DNA of 64,000 bases from Trebonia sp963843745 (GCA_963843745.1 CAWJLP010000001.1:100500-164499); one strand, 5' to 3'. Shown: positions 1-9,025, counted from the stretch's first letter. Made by a program: numbers and translations. The notes: generated by a model from the sequence alone, not told the origin.

Positions 1-23
1 GGCGGGGGCGGACCGCAAGACTA

Positions 24-1289
24 ATGCCCATGGTTGCCGTGGCTGTTGGCCTGGACCAGCCAGCGTCGCCTCCCGCGCCCCCCGGCCTGCTGGGGCGCCT
101 TGAACGTACCGCGTCACCCCGCGCGCGCGTCCTGCTCGTCGCGCTGAACCTCGCGGTCGTCGCGGTCTACGTGCTGTCCGTTACAGGGCACGGGGTTGGC
201 TTCGGCCGGTACCGGATCGACCTCGATGTCTACCGGATCGGCAGCCAGGTGTGGCTGCGGCACGGGAATCTGTACGGGATCTTGCCGCTGACGAGCAGCG
301 GCGTGCGGCTCCCGTTCAGCTACCCCCCGATCGCCGCCGTGGCGCTGTCGCCGCTCTCGCTCATGCCGATGGCCGCCGCGGGGACGTTGCTCACGCTCGC
401 CAGCGTCGCGCTGACCGCGGTGGTGCTGCGGCTGTTCCTCCGGTACGGCGCAGGGGCCGGATCGTGGTGGCTGGTTGGGTGGCTGCTGCCGGTAGCGCTG
501 TTGCTCGAACCGGTGCGGAACACGCTGAACTACGGTCAGGTCAACGTCCTGCTGATGGCGCTGGTCGCGGCGGACTGCCTGCTCCCTGGCACGCGTTGGC
601 CGCGCGGCGCGCTCGTCGGACTCGCCGCCGCGGTGAAGCTGACCCCCGCGGCGTTCGTGTTGTTCTTCCTGTGCCGCGGCGACCGGCGGGCCGCCGGGAC
701 GTCCGCTGTCTCGTTCGCGGCCTGCACCGCGGTCGGCTTCGCGCTGAACTGGCACGATTCGGTGCGGTACTGGACGTCTGTCGTCGTCCAGACCGGCAGG
801 CCAGGGAGCCCGCTGTTCTGCGCCAACCAGTCGATCCAGGCTGTCCTCGCCCGCGCCGGGCTCGATCCGCGCACGCCGGGCGGGACGGCCGCCTGGCTGG
901 CTGCCTCCGCCGTGGTCCTCGTCCTGGCCTGGTACGGCATGCGGCGGGCCAGCGCCACGTCCGACGTCGCGTGGGCGCTGTCGCTGAACGCCTTCGCCGC
1001 GCTGCTAATATCGCCGATCTCCTGGTCACACCACTGGGTGTGGGCCGCGCCCGCGCTGCTGCTCCTCGCGGTCCGCGGCCTCCAGGACAAGAACCGGGCC
1101 CTGCTGGCGGCCGCGCTCGCCGGGCTCGCCGTCTTCGCTGCCGCGCCGCAGTGGTGGTTCCCACACACGGTGAACCGCGAGGCTCACTGGGCCGCATGGG
1201 AGCAGGTCATCGGCGGTTCCTACGTGATCCTCGCCGCCGTCATCCTGCTGATCTCGGCGCGCCGTAACCCGGTGGCGCGCCAGCGGTAG
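24..1289 (+). CDS. GT87-type polyprenol-phosphate mannosyltransferase-like membrane protein
   Basis: A 421-residue multi-spanning membrane protein of the glycosyltransferase 87 (DUF2029) type. These enzymes move mannose or arabinose from a polyprenyl-phosphate sugar donor onto envelope glycans at the outer face of the membrane. Visible family features are the acidic loop after the first membrane segment (RIDLDVYRIG, about residues 63-73), FSYPP, YGQVNVLL, KLTPAAFVLFFL, NQSIQA and SPISWSHHWVW. Length is normal. The sugar acceptor cannot be inferred because no envelope-glycan genes lie beside it. The 3' end overlaps the antisense end of the decayed response regulator. Confidence 0.85.
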   Translation: MPMVAVAVGLDQPASPPAPPGLLGRLERTASPRARVLLVALNLAVVAVYVLSVTGHGVGFGRYRIDLDVYRIGSQVWLRHGNLYGILPLTSSGVRLPFSYPPIAAVALSPLSLMPMAAAGTLLTLASVALTAVVLRLFLRYGAGAGSWWLVGWLLPVALLLEPVRNTLNYGQVNVLLMALVAADCLLPGTRWPRGALVGLAAAVKLTPAAFVLFFLCRGDRRAAGTSAVSFAACTAVGFALNWHDSVRYWTSVVVQTGRPGSPLFCANQSIQAVLARAGLDPRTPGGTAAWLAASAVVLVLAWYGMRRASATSDVAWALSLNAFAALLISPISWSHHWVWAAPALLLLAVRGLQDKNRALLAAALAGLAVFAAAPQWWFPHTVNREAHWAAWEQVIGGSYVILAAVILLISARRNPVARQR

Positions 1290-1755
1290 CCATGCTCGGG
1301 CCTGCCGCCGCTCCCGTACCGCAGCCGGATCTCCACCCGGCCCAGCTCGTGCAGGTGGCTCAGGTAGCGCTGCGCGGTGGCACGGCTCATGCCGGTGCGC
1401 TCGGCCACCTCGGCGGCGGACAGGTCGTCGGTGGTCTGGCTGAGCAGTTGTTCCACCGCTTCCAGGGTGTGCACCGAATGGCCCTTCGCGGCCGACAGCT
1501 GGTCCGGGGGGCGCAGCGCGCCGAACACCCGGTCGACGTTGCGCTGGTCGGCGTCCCGCAGCGCGCCAAGACGGGTCCGCATCTGGGCGTACGACAGCAG
1601 CTTGTCCCGTAGCACCGGGAAGCCGAACGGCTTCAGCAGGTAGTGCAGCGCGCCGCCCTGCATGGCGACCCGGACGGTCTCGGCGTCCTTCGCCGCTGTG
1701 ATCACGATCACGTCCACCGGCGGGTGTCCCGCGCGGAGCCTGCCGCCGAGCTTCG
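1220..1755 (-). pseudogene. N-terminally truncated CitB/DpiA-type response regulator
   Basis: The reading frame gives the second half of a receiver domain (VDVIVITAA, then the switch-lysine region HYLLKPFG), a linker and a C-terminal helix-turn-helix (LSAAEVAERTGMSRATAQRYL, split here as LSAAEVAERTG then MSRATAQRYL, followed by RYGSGGRPEHGYRW). This is the CitB/DpiA family, which answers to extracellular carboxylates through a partner kinase. The first half of the receiver, with its acidic pocket and phospho-Asp, is missing. It has been replaced near position 1750 by antisense sequence of an unrelated gene fragment. No sensor kinase is nearby, so I call it a pseudogene. Confidence 0.7.
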
Positions 1756-1973
1756 TCAGCAACGCGCTGGTCACCAAGGCGACGTACATCTCGACCCTGG
1801 CCACGGACAAGACCCAGTTCCTGCCGGACGGCATGATGCCGTCCGATGGGCCAGGGATCATCCTCAACATCAGCAAGCTGGCCGGCATCGTCACCGGACC
1901 GATTGACCTGGGCACCACGTACACGAACTCGTTCGTGACCGACGCCAACAAGACCCTGGGCTACTCGGGGTGA
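1756..1973 (+). pseudogene. C-terminal remnant of a periplasmic-type substrate-binding protein
   Basis: About 70 codons that end at a TGA at 1971. The peptide (TYISTLATDKTQFLPDG, MMPSDGPGIILN, TYTNSFV) resembles the C-terminal helices of NMT1/THI5-like ABC transporter substrate-binding proteins. It lacks a start codon and all of the ligand-binding lobes, and it runs head-on into the truncated response regulator. The family assignment rests on memory of the conserved phrase FLPDGMMP and is only moderately secure. Confidence 0.4.
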
Positions 1974-2006
1974 TGCCGTGCTCTTCGCGCGCTATAGCCT
2001 TAGGGC

Positions 2007-2486
2007 GTGCGAAGGCTTACCCGGGCAGCTGGCGCCGCGGGCGCCGCCGTGATGGCGGTACTCGCGGCCGCCGGCTGTTCGGCGGCGCACGCCAGCGGCC
2101 CGGCCCTCGCGGTGCCCGCCGCCTACGTCCAGATGCCGTCCAGCGGCAACTCGACCGTCGGCTACCTGGACATCAGGAACAACGGCACCGCCGACCAGCT
2201 GGTCTCGGTGCGCACCAGCGTCGGCGGCACGGTGCAGCTGCGTGCCCCGGTGCACCCGGGCGCCAGCCCGGTCGTGTTCCGCACCGTGCCGGACATCCCG
2301 GTCGCCGCCAACGCGATGACCCAGCTGGTCCCGGACAGCTACCACCTGCTGATCACCGGCGCGGGGCCGCTGCAGGACGGCAAGGACATCAGGCTGACGC
2401 TGACCTTCGCGCACTCCGGGCCGATCACCATCCTCGCGCTCGTCACTAACCCCGAGTCCGGCGGCTCAAGCTACTTCCTCAACTGA
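2007..2486 (+). CDS. PCu(A)C-like (DUF461) lipoprotein with degenerate copper site
   Basis: A 159-residue lipoprotein. It has a basic N-terminus, a hydrophobic stretch and the lipobox LAAAGC (Cys about residue 24), then a small beta-barrel domain matching the PCu(A)C/DUF461 copper chaperone fold (AYVQMP, GYLDIRNNG, DSYHLLITG, LTLTFAHSG). Family members carry Cu(I) on His-Met ligands in H(M)xM motifs. Here the usual first His is in VQLRAP and is absent, and the following MRM-like segment is also absent, so copper binding is doubtful. Start is the GTG at 2007. The gene ends 16 nt into the convergent XRE gene. Confidence 0.65.
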   Translation: MRRLTRAAGAAGAAVMAVLAAAGCSAAHASGPALAVPAAYVQMPSSGNSTVGYLDIRNNGTADQLVSVRTSVGGTVQLRAPVHPGASPVVFRTVPDIPVAANAMTQLVPDSYHLLITGAGPLQDGKDIRLTLTFAHSGPITILALVTNPESGGSSYFLN

Positions 2487-3361
2487 TTGCTCAGCTGACT
2501 CCCCGGCTGGGCCCGGCGCGTCAGCGGAAGGCCGGCCTTGGTGGGCTCGTCGGCTGGCGTGTACACCGTCAGCCGCGCGTCGGGCATGGCCGGGACCTGC
2601 AGCTCGGTCGCGGTGAAGGTCAGCGGCCCGGCCGTCGCGTGGATGAAGGTGCGGACGCGCGGCTCGGGGTCGGCCACCTCGTGCCGCGACCACAGGTCGG
2701 CGAACTCGCGGCTCATGCCGCACAGCCTGCGGATGTCCTCCTCCCAGTCGGTGTCCCCGACGTGCCGCGCGTAGGCGGCGCGCATCCGGGCGACGAGGTA
2801 GCGCACCTCCTGGTCGTACTGCGGGAACTTCTCCCGGGCGGTGGGCTCGGTCACGCAGCACCACAGCGTGTTCTTGTGCACGCACGGCATCGAGTGCCAC
2901 TCCCAGAACAGGTCCTCGTGCGCCGCGTTCGACACGAGGATGTCGAACCGCCCGTTGGTCAGCGTGGCGGGCAGCGGGTCGAGCGAGCGCACGATCTCGC
3001 CGACCTCCGGCGGCACCGGGCCGCGCAGCGCGCCGGTCATCAGCGGCGTCGCCTCGGCCAGCATGTACATGTGCTCGCGCTCGGCACGGTCCAGGCGCAG
3101 CGTGCTGGCCACGGCGTCGAGCACCTGGGTGCTCGCGTTGATCTCCCGGCCCTGTTCCAGCCAGGTGTACCAGGTGACGCCGACGCCGGCCAGCAGCGCC
3201 ACCTCCTCGCGGCGCAGCCCTGGCGTGCGCCGCCGGGGCCCGCCCGGCATGCCGAAGTCCGCGGGCGTCAACTGCGCCCGCCGCGCCTTCAGGAAATTGC
3301 CTAGTTCCTCCCGGCGCCGCCCGGCGGCGGGCGCCACTGCCATGGGCTCATAAGCGACCAC
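2471..3361 (-). CDS. XRE-family regulator with MmyB-like ligand-binding domain
   Basis: A 296-residue DNA-binding protein. It has an N-terminal Cro/C1 helix-turn-helix (about residues 20-85: LGNFLKARRAQL, RTPGLRREEVALLAGV, TWYTWLEQGR) and then the PAS-like MmyB ligand-binding domain (NAAHEDLFWEW, FPQYDQEVRYLVARMRAAY). The phrase RTPGLRREEVA is diagnostic of this large actinobacterial family. It is divergent from the MFS transporter at 3467 and probably controls it; only about 100 bp separate the two. GTG 3361 is the longest start and ATG 3343 is an alternative. No clear Shine-Dalgarno sequence precedes either. Confidence 0.85.
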   Translation of the reverse strand: MVAYEPMAVAPAAGRRREELGNFLKARRAQLTPADFGMPGGPRRRTPGLRREEVALLAGVGVTWYTWLEQGREINASTQVLDAVASTLRLDRAEREHMYMLAEATPLMTGALRGPVPPEVGEIVRSLDPLPATLTNGRFDILVSNAAHEDLFWEWHSMPCVHKNTLWCCVTEPTAREKFPQYDQEVRYLVARMRAAYARHVGDTDWEEDIRRLCGMSREFADLWSRHEVADPEPRVRTFIHATAGPLTFTATELQVPAMPDARLTVYTPADEPTKAGLPLTRRAQPGSQLSNQLRK

Positions 3362-3466
3362 GAAACCACCCTAACGAGCACCACCGACATTTCCCTAGGT
3401 GGTAGTCGCAACACCATGATCCGCCGGCTCTCTCCTGTTACTGGCGGACGGCCGGAGGCTTGGATC

Positions 3467-4951
3467 ATGACTTCGACGTGGGATATCAAGCCGGCGATCG
3501 CGCCCGGGCAAGAGGCCGGCGCGTCATGGCTGATGCTGGTGGTGCTGCTGGCGGGGCAATTCATGGCGCTGCTTGACGTGACGATCGTCAACGTCGCGAT
3601 GCCGACGATCGGCCGGTCGCTGCACGCGTCCGGCGCGGAACTCCAGCTCGTCGTCGCCGGGTACACCGTCAGCTACGCGATGCTGCTGATCACCGGCGCG
3701 CGGCTCGGCGACATCGCCGGGCGGCGGCGGATGTTCGTGTTCGGCACCGGCCTGTTCACGCTCGCCTCGCTGACCTGCGGGCTCGCGCCGGACATCGGGG
3801 TGCTCATCGCGGCCAGGTTCGTGCAGGGCGCCGGCGCGGCGGCGATGATGCCGCAGATCATGAGCGTCATCCAGGTGCGGTTCAGCGGCGCCGCCCGGGC
3901 GCGCGCGCTGAGCGCGTACACGGCCGTGCTGTCCTCGGGGTTCGTCGCCGGGCAGGTGATCGGGGGCGTGCTGGTGTCGGCGGACCTGTTCGGGACGTCG
4001 TGGCGGCCCGTGTTCCTTGTCAACGTCCCGATCGGGCTGGCGGTCCTCGCCCTGGTGCCGCGGGTGGTGCCCGCCGACTCTCCCGCCGGGGCGCGGCGGC
4101 TCGACCTGGCCGGGCTGGCCGTGGCGGTGCCCGCGGTGTTCCTGATCGTGCTGCCGCTGATGCTCGGTCATCAGGAGAACTGGCCGGCCTGGGTGCTCGC
4201 CTGCATAGCGCTCGGCTGCCTGCTGGCCGCCGTCTTCCTTTACACCGAACGTACCGTGGCCTCCCGCGGCGGCGACCCGCTGCTCTCGCTGTCGGTATTC
4301 CGGTCACCGGGGCTGCTCGCCGGGCTGCTGGCGGTGTTCGTGCTGATGGCCACCTACGGCGGCTGGCTGTTCAGCTTCGCGATCGACCTGCAGGGCGGGC
4401 TCGGCGACAGCGCGATGCGGGCCGGGCTGACGATCGCGCCCGCGGCGGTGGCGTTCGGGCTGTGCGGGTACTTCTGGCGGCGGCTGCCGGCCGCCGCGCA
4501 TTACCTGCTGCCGCCGCTCGGCTGTCTGGTCGGCGGCCTCGGATACGCCGCGCTCGGCTTCGGCCTGCGGTCCGGCGGGCCCGTCGGGGCGCTGGCCCAG
4601 GCGTGCCTGCTGGTGACCGGCGTGGGCCTGGCGCTCGGGTTCAGCCCGCTGGTCACGCACGCCCTGGTCCGGGTGCCGGTGCACAAGGCCGCCGACGCGA
4701 GCGGCGTGCTCACCACGGCGCTGCAGCTTGGCCAGGCGGTCGGGGTCGCGGTGCTCGGCAGCGTGTTCCTGACGCTCACCGCGCGCGGCCCGGCCGGGAT
4801 CGGCTCCGTTTCCTGGGCGCCCACGGCGGCGGCGGTCTCCGGGCACGCGCTCTACGTAACGCTCACGTGGGCGGCGCTGGCGATGGCGCTGGCCGTGGCG
4901 GCGGCGGTCCCGCTGGCGCGGACCGTGCTGGCGGCCCGCCGCGCTGGGTGA
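3467..4951 (+). CDS. MFS drug-efflux transporter, DHA2 (EmrB/QacA) type
   Basis: A proton-coupled exporter of about 494 residues and 14 predicted membrane segments. Motif-A region LGDIAGRRRMF follows TM2, and the DHA2 hallmark LDVTIVNVAMPTIG lies in TM1. I chose ATG 3467 because GGAGG stands 8 nt upstream; an in-frame ATG at 3416 lacks a ribosome site. The substrate is unknown. The divergent XRE/MmyB gene is the likely local regulator. The intergenic segment 3362-3466 contains short CCACC/GGTGG arms but no convincing operator. Confidence 0.85.
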   Translation: MTSTWDIKPAIAPGQEAGASWLMLVVLLAGQFMALLDVTIVNVAMPTIGRSLHASGAELQLVVAGYTVSYAMLLITGARLGDIAGRRRMFVFGTGLFTLASLTCGLAPDIGVLIAARFVQGAGAAAMMPQIMSVIQVRFSGAARARALSAYTAVLSSGFVAGQVIGGVLVSADLFGTSWRPVFLVNVPIGLAVLALVPRVVPADSPAGARRLDLAGLAVAVPAVFLIVLPLMLGHQENWPAWVLACIALGCLLAAVFLYTERTVASRGGDPLLSLSVFRSPGLLAGLLAVFVLMATYGGWLFSFAIDLQGGLGDSAMRAGLTIAPAAVAFGLCGYFWRRLPAAAHYLLPPLGCLVGGLGYAALGFGLRSGGPVGALAQACLLVTGVGLALGFSPLVTHALVRVPVHKAADASGVLTTALQLGQAVGVAVLGSVFLTLTARGPAGIGSVSWAPTAAAVSGHALYVTLTWAALAMALAVAAAVPLARTVLAARRAG

Positions 4952-5051
4952 CGCTGATGGGGCGGCGCATGTCACACCTGCTCGCGGCATAACGTCGGTG
5001 GTGACGCGTGTCATTACTGGTGACCGACCGTGCCACGAGGAAGGCAAAGCC

Positions 5052-6026
5052 GTGCCGCAGCCACTCACTACTCGCCTGGACACGTTGCAGCGGCGCATCG
5101 GCGAGGAGCTTTTCGCTCGGGTCGCCGGGCCCGAGGGTCCGGCTAACCGGGAGCGCTTCCGCAAGTCCGGACCGCGCTGGTTCACGGATGACCGCCCTAT
5201 CCGCCGCGTGCACGGGGATGCCGCGATGTTCGTCGGCGGCCTCCGGGCGCTGCTGCTTCAGTCGCTGCACCCGCTGGCGATGATCGCCGTCGCGCAGCAC
5301 TCCGACTACCGCAACGACCCGTGGGGGCGCCTGCAGCGCACCAGCACGTTCCTGGCGGCGACCACCTACGGCACTGTCGAGGACGCGCAGCGCGCCGTGG
5401 ACCGGGTTCGCCGCGTCCACGAGCATGTCACGGGCATCGCCCCTGACGGGCGGTCCTACCGGGCAGCCGATCCGCACCTGCTGCGCTGGGTGCATGTCGC
5501 GGAGACCGACAGCTTCCTGCGCTGCCATCAGCGCTACGGCGCGCGGCCTCTCGATGAGGCCGGCTGCGACGGTTACGTAGCCGACACCGCGCGCATCGCC
5601 ATCGAACTGGGGGTGCCGGACCCGCCGCGCACGCGCGCTGACCTCGACGCGGCGCTGCGCGCCTACCGGCCCGAGCTTCGCGGCAGCGCGGAAGCCCGCG
5701 AGGCCGCCAGGTTCCTGGTGCGGAACCCGCCACTGCCATTGCTGGCCCGCGGTCCCTACGCGCTGCTGGCGGCGGCCGCGGTCGGCGAACTGCCGGCCTG
5801 GGCCCGGCGCGAACTGCGACTGCCCGCCATCACCGGGGCCGATTCCCTGCTCGTGCGGCAGGCCGGCCACGCCATCGTGGGGACGGTCCGCTGGGTGATG
5901 GGCGCCCGGCGCGCAGGATTATCGTGCGGGATCTGCCGCCCGAATCCGGGGCAGATCCCGCACGATCTCTCAAGAGAGGGTGTGGCGGGCGCGGGCTCTG
6001 TGGCGGGACCAGGCGCGGTCGCCTAG
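5052..6026 (+). CDS. MpaB/Lcp-like oxygenase (DUF2236)
   Basis: About 324 residues of the DUF2236 family, which includes the heme-b oxygenases MpaB and latex-clearing protein. Visible pieces are the N-terminal RIHGD-like segment (IRRVHGDAAMFVGG), LLLQSLHP with a conserved His, DPWGRLQRT, and WVHVAETDSFLRCHQRYG. GTG 5052 has GAGGAAGG 8 nt before it. The last about 30 codons are encoded by a perfect 17-bp hairpin and by antisense of the MmpL gene, so the natural stop may have been lost. The substrate is not predictable. Confidence 0.75.
   Translation: MPQPLTTRLDTLQRRIGEELFARVAGPEGPANRERFRKSGPRWFTDDRPIRRVHGDAAMFVGGLRALLLQSLHPLAMIAVAQHSDYRNDPWGRLQRTSTFLAATTYGTVEDAQRAVDRVRRVHEHVTGIAPDGRSYRAADPHLLRWVHVAETDSFLRCHQRYGARPLDEAGCDGYVADTARIAIELGVPDPPRTRADLDAALRAYRPELRGSAEAREAARFLVRNPPLPLLARGPYALLAAAAVGELPAWARRELRLPAITGADSLLVRQAGHAIVGTVRWVMGARRAGLSCGICRPNPGQIPHDLSREGVAGAGSVAGPGAVA
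5921..5978. terminator. Strong bidirectional hairpin pair between convergent genes
   Basis: Arms 5921-5937 and 5950-5966 are perfectly complementary over 17 bp (loop 12 nt). A second small hairpin, CTCTC-AA-GAGAG, follows at 5967-5978. They lie where the MpaB-like gene and the MmpL gene converge and overlap. No T-tract follows, so factor-assisted or structure-only termination is inferred. Confidence 0.6.
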
Positions 6027-8174
6027 CAGGGCCAGGGCGGCCGGGACCAGGATGCCGCGGACGATCGTCGCGTCGATGAGGACCGCGGCGGCCGTGCCGA
6101 TCCCCAGGATCTTGAGGTCGATCAGCGAGAGCGTGGAGAACATCGAGAACAGCGCCACCATGATCAGCGCGGCGCTGGTCACCACCCCCGCGCTTGACGC
6201 GATGCCGCCGACGATCGCCTGCTTCGGCGACGAGCCCTGCGCCCACAGCTCGCGGACCCGGCTGAGGATGAACACGTGGTAGTCCATGCTGATCCCGAAC
6301 AGGAACACGAACATCATCAGCGGCACCCAGAAGATGATCCCGCCGAACGACGTGTAGTCGAGCGGTCCTTGCAGCCGCCCGTCCTGGAAGATCAGCACCA
6401 CCAGGCCGTACGCGGCGCCGACCGACAGTAGGTTCAGCGCGATCGACACCAGCGACACGAGGACCGACCGGAACGCCACCAGCAGCAGCACGAAGGCCAG
6501 CACCGCGACGAAGCCGAACACCACGGGCAGGCTGGAGTCCTCCGTCTGGATGATGTCGTGCAGTGACGCGGTGTCGCCCGTGACCGCGTAGCTGACCCCG
6601 GGGACCTTGCCAATCGTGTCCGGCAGGAGCTGGTGCCGCAGCGTCAGCAACGCGTTGTCCGACACGGTGTCTGCCCCGTTGCCCGCCAACGGCACGGCGA
6701 CCACGAGCGCGCGCCCGCCACCGATGACGGTGGTGGTCACCGGGTCGTGAATGGCGCCGCCGACCGTGGCATCGGCCCGGAGCGCGTTCACCGCGGCGAG
6801 CATCTTCGGGCCGGTGACGTCCGCGCCGGTCACCACGACCTCCGCGGGTGCCGGGGCCTGCGGGAACGCCCGCTGGATGGCGGCCATCGTCTGGACCACG
6901 GCCGCGTCCTTAGGTGCGTCCACGGCGGGTTCGCCGAGCCGCAGGCCGAGCACCGGCGCGGCCAGCGCGAGCAGCGCAATCGTGGCGACGCCGCCCCAGA
7001 CCACCGGCCTGGCGACGACCCGGCGGGCCAGCGCCCCCCAGAGCCGGGACGGCCGGGCGTCGGCCCGCCTGCGGCTGAGGAACGGGATCCGGCCGGCGTC
7101 CGCTTTCGGCCCGAGCCACGCCAGCAGCGCGGGCAGCACGGTCAGCGAGCCGATGACCGCGATGCCCACCACGGCGATCGTGCCCAGCGCGAAACCGCTG
7201 AACGGGCCGCCGCCGACGAAGAACAGGCCGGACATGGTGGCCATCACGGTCAGGCCGGACACCAGGATCGTGCGGCCCGACGTGCGCCCCGCGATCCGCA
7301 GCGCCTCGGGGAACGACCGGCCCTTAGCCCGCTCCTCACGTTCGCGCCGCAGGTAGAACAGCGAGTAGTCGACGCCGACCGCCATCCCGACGACCACCAC
7401 GACCTCGAACGTGCTGCCGCCGACCGGCAGCACGTGGCTGACCATCGTCACCACCCCGATAGCGGCGGTCAGCGCGGTGAGTGCGAGCAGCACCGGGATG
7501 CCGGCCGCGACCAGCGAACCGAACACGGCGAGCATCAGGAGCAGCGTGATCGGCACCGAGGTCACCTCGGCCTTGCCGAAGTTCAGCGAGCTGTTGACCG
7601 CCTGCTGGATGCTCGCGTCCCCAGTCTCGGCGACGCGCAGGTCAGGGTGCCTGGCCTGCACTCCGGCGACCGCGTGCTGGAGGGTGGTCGCTGCCTGGTC
7701 GATGTCCTTGACGTTGCCGGGGACCTGGAATGTGACCAGGGCGCTGTGCCCGTCCTTCGACACCCGCGGCGCCTCGATGTGCGTCGCATAGGTTGGGTGG
7801 GCGGCCAGCACCGCCGCCACCTGCGATGCCGCCTGGCGCATGGCCGAATCGGTGGCGAAGGTGGCGCCGGGCGCCGTGGCCTGGATCAGCACGTTCTCTG
7901 TCGACGCGTTGAGCTGCGCCGGCGCGTACTGCTGCAGCACCCGCTCGGCCTGCCCGGCCTGGCCTGAGCTGTAGGCCGGCAGTTGCCTGCTGCCGAGCGC
8001 CTGCCCGCCCATGAAGATGGCGGCGATCAGCAGCAGCCAGCCGAAGACGGCGGTCTTGCGGTGCCTGGCGCTCCAGCCGGCCACCCGCTCTGTCACGTTG
8101 GGCGGGGGAGGCGGCGGGTCGTGCGCTTCGCCCGGGGGTGAAATAGGCAATACTGAACTCTGCGGCTGGCGCAT
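5970..8174 (-). CDS. MmpL-type RND exporter
   Basis: A 734-residue RND superfamily protein with two repeats, each a membrane helix, a large outer loop and five further helices. Typical MmpL features are the first helix GWLLLIAAIFMGGQALG, VGMAVGVDYSLFYLRREREE in TM4/5 and the repeat counterpart FLFGISMDYHVFILSRVRE. Such proteins export lipids, siderophores or drugs across the inner membrane. A Pro-rich stretch precedes TM1. GAGAGGAAA stands upstream of ATG 8174. It is transcribed alone, downstream of the sensor operon, from which a hairpin at 8229-8263 separates it. Confidence 0.88.
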   Translation of the reverse strand: MRQPQSSVLPISPPGEAHDPPPPPPNVTERVAGWSARHRKTAVFGWLLLIAAIFMGGQALGSRQLPAYSSGQAGQAERVLQQYAPAQLNASTENVLIQATAPGATFATDSAMRQAASQVAAVLAAHPTYATHIEAPRVSKDGHSALVTFQVPGNVKDIDQAATTLQHAVAGVQARHPDLRVAETGDASIQQAVNSSLNFGKAEVTSVPITLLLMLAVFGSLVAAGIPVLLALTALTAAIGVVTMVSHVLPVGGSTFEVVVVVGMAVGVDYSLFYLRREREERAKGRSFPEALRIAGRTSGRTILVSGLTVMATMSGLFFVGGGPFSGFALGTIAVVGIAVIGSLTVLPALLAWLGPKADAGRIPFLSRRRADARPSRLWGALARRVVARPVVWGGVATIALLALAAPVLGLRLGEPAVDAPKDAAVVQTMAAIQRAFPQAPAPAEVVVTGADVTGPKMLAAVNALRADATVGGAIHDPVTTTVIGGGRALVVAVPLAGNGADTVSDNALLTLRHQLLPDTIGKVPGVSYAVTGDTASLHDIIQTEDSSLPVVFGFVAVLAFVLLLVAFRSVLVSLVSIALNLLSVGAAYGLVVLIFQDGRLQGPLDYTSFGGIIFWVPLMMFVFLFGISMDYHVFILSRVRELWAQGSSPKQAIVGGIASSAGVVTSAALIMVALFSMFSTLSLIDLKILGIGTAAAVLIDATIVRGILVPAALALLGDRAWSRHRARARHTLS

Positions 8175-8228
8175 CGGAGTTTCCTCTCTGTGGGCGCAGT
8201 AGGTGCTGGTGAGTTAGCCGCGGCCTGG

Positions 8229-8263
8229 TCCCCGCCCGTGAGCTGGACCCTCGTGGGCGGGGA
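8229..8263 (-). terminator. Hairpin after the sensor operon
   Basis: TCCCCGCCC (8229-8237) pairs perfectly with GGGCGGGGA (8255-8263), a 9-bp GC stem. It lies just past the stop of the sensor-domain gene (8267) and before the MmpL start. No T-tract. Confidence 0.5.
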
Positions 8264-8266
8264 CAG

Positions 8267-9025
8267 TCAGCCGCGGCGGGCTAGCGGGCCTGGACGGTCC
8301 AGGACTTCCTTTGCCTCGCGCAGCGGGTCGTCGCCCGCGCGCAGCAGCGAGCGGGCGATGGCCGCGTGCAGCCTGGCCGCCGCGACGAGCACGTAGTTGA
8401 ACAGCAGGAAGAGGATCAGGCAGACGGCGGCGACGAGCAGCGCCTTCGGCAGCGTGTCGACGTAGATGCCCCACGACGGGTGACCGTGCGGGCCGTGCGG
8501 GAAGTAGCCGAGCTGGACGCCGTGGGCTGATTCGCTGTTGCCGCTCACGCCGATGGCGAAGGTCTGCTGGGGGTACTGGTACCAGGCGGGCAGGGTGATC
8601 CCGGCGAGCAGGATCAGCCAGATCACGATGACCGCGAAGTCCAGCACCAGCAGCGGGGCCATCAGGCCGAACAGGTAGGCGACGTCCCGCCAGAGGGCCG
8701 GGTCGGTCCACCGGGTGCGGATCCGCGCCAGGAAACCAGTCTCGGTGACCTCGCGGTACGCACCCTGGACCGGCTCGCCGCCCATGACGCCCAGCCTGGC
8801 GCGTTCGAAGCTCGCGAACCCCCTGATCACCGCGGCCGCCGCGAGCAGCACCGGCAGCCCGGCCAGCGTCAGGCTGAGCAGGCCGCCGCCGACGACGAGC
8901 GTCACCGCGACCGCGAACAGCACCCAGCCGATGACCAGGTACGCGAGCAGGTACCAGGCGCTGGCCCACAGCGTGCCGGAAAACAGCAGGCCGACCGGGT
9001 TACGGCTGACCCTCCTGGCGCTCAT
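8267..9025 (-). CDS. Putative sensor-domain membrane protein (PF13796-like)
   Basis: A 252-residue four-helix membrane protein of the actinobacterial "putative sensor" family. In other proteins this domain is fused to histidine kinases, but here it stands alone. Membrane segments are near residues 10-60, 110-150 and 190-215, and the cytoplasmic segment TRWTDPALWRDVAYL is typical. Its ATG overlaps the stop of the 94-residue gene by 4 nt, so three genes (winged-helix regulator, small membrane protein, sensor) form one translationally coupled operon. A role in sensing membrane state is inferred only from the family name. Confidence 0.75.
   Translation of the reverse strand: MSARRVSRNPVGLLFSGTLWASAWYLLAYLVIGWVLFAVAVTLVVGGGLLSLTLAGLPVLLAAAAVIRGFASFERARLGVMGGEPVQGAYREVTETGFLARIRTRWTDPALWRDVAYLFGLMAPLLVLDFAVIVIWLILLAGITLPAWYQYPQQTFAIGVSGNSESAHGVQLGYFPHGPHGHPSWGIYVDTLPKALLVAAVCLILFLLFNYVLVAAARLHAAIARSLLRAGDDPLREAKEVLDRPGPLARRG

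Noticed and set aside
3380..3420. A CCTAGGTGG sequence before the first MFS gene as another AGGTGA element
   Set aside because: It lacks the second AGGTGA, the TCACCT partner and the CGGCCGG core, so it is a chance short match.
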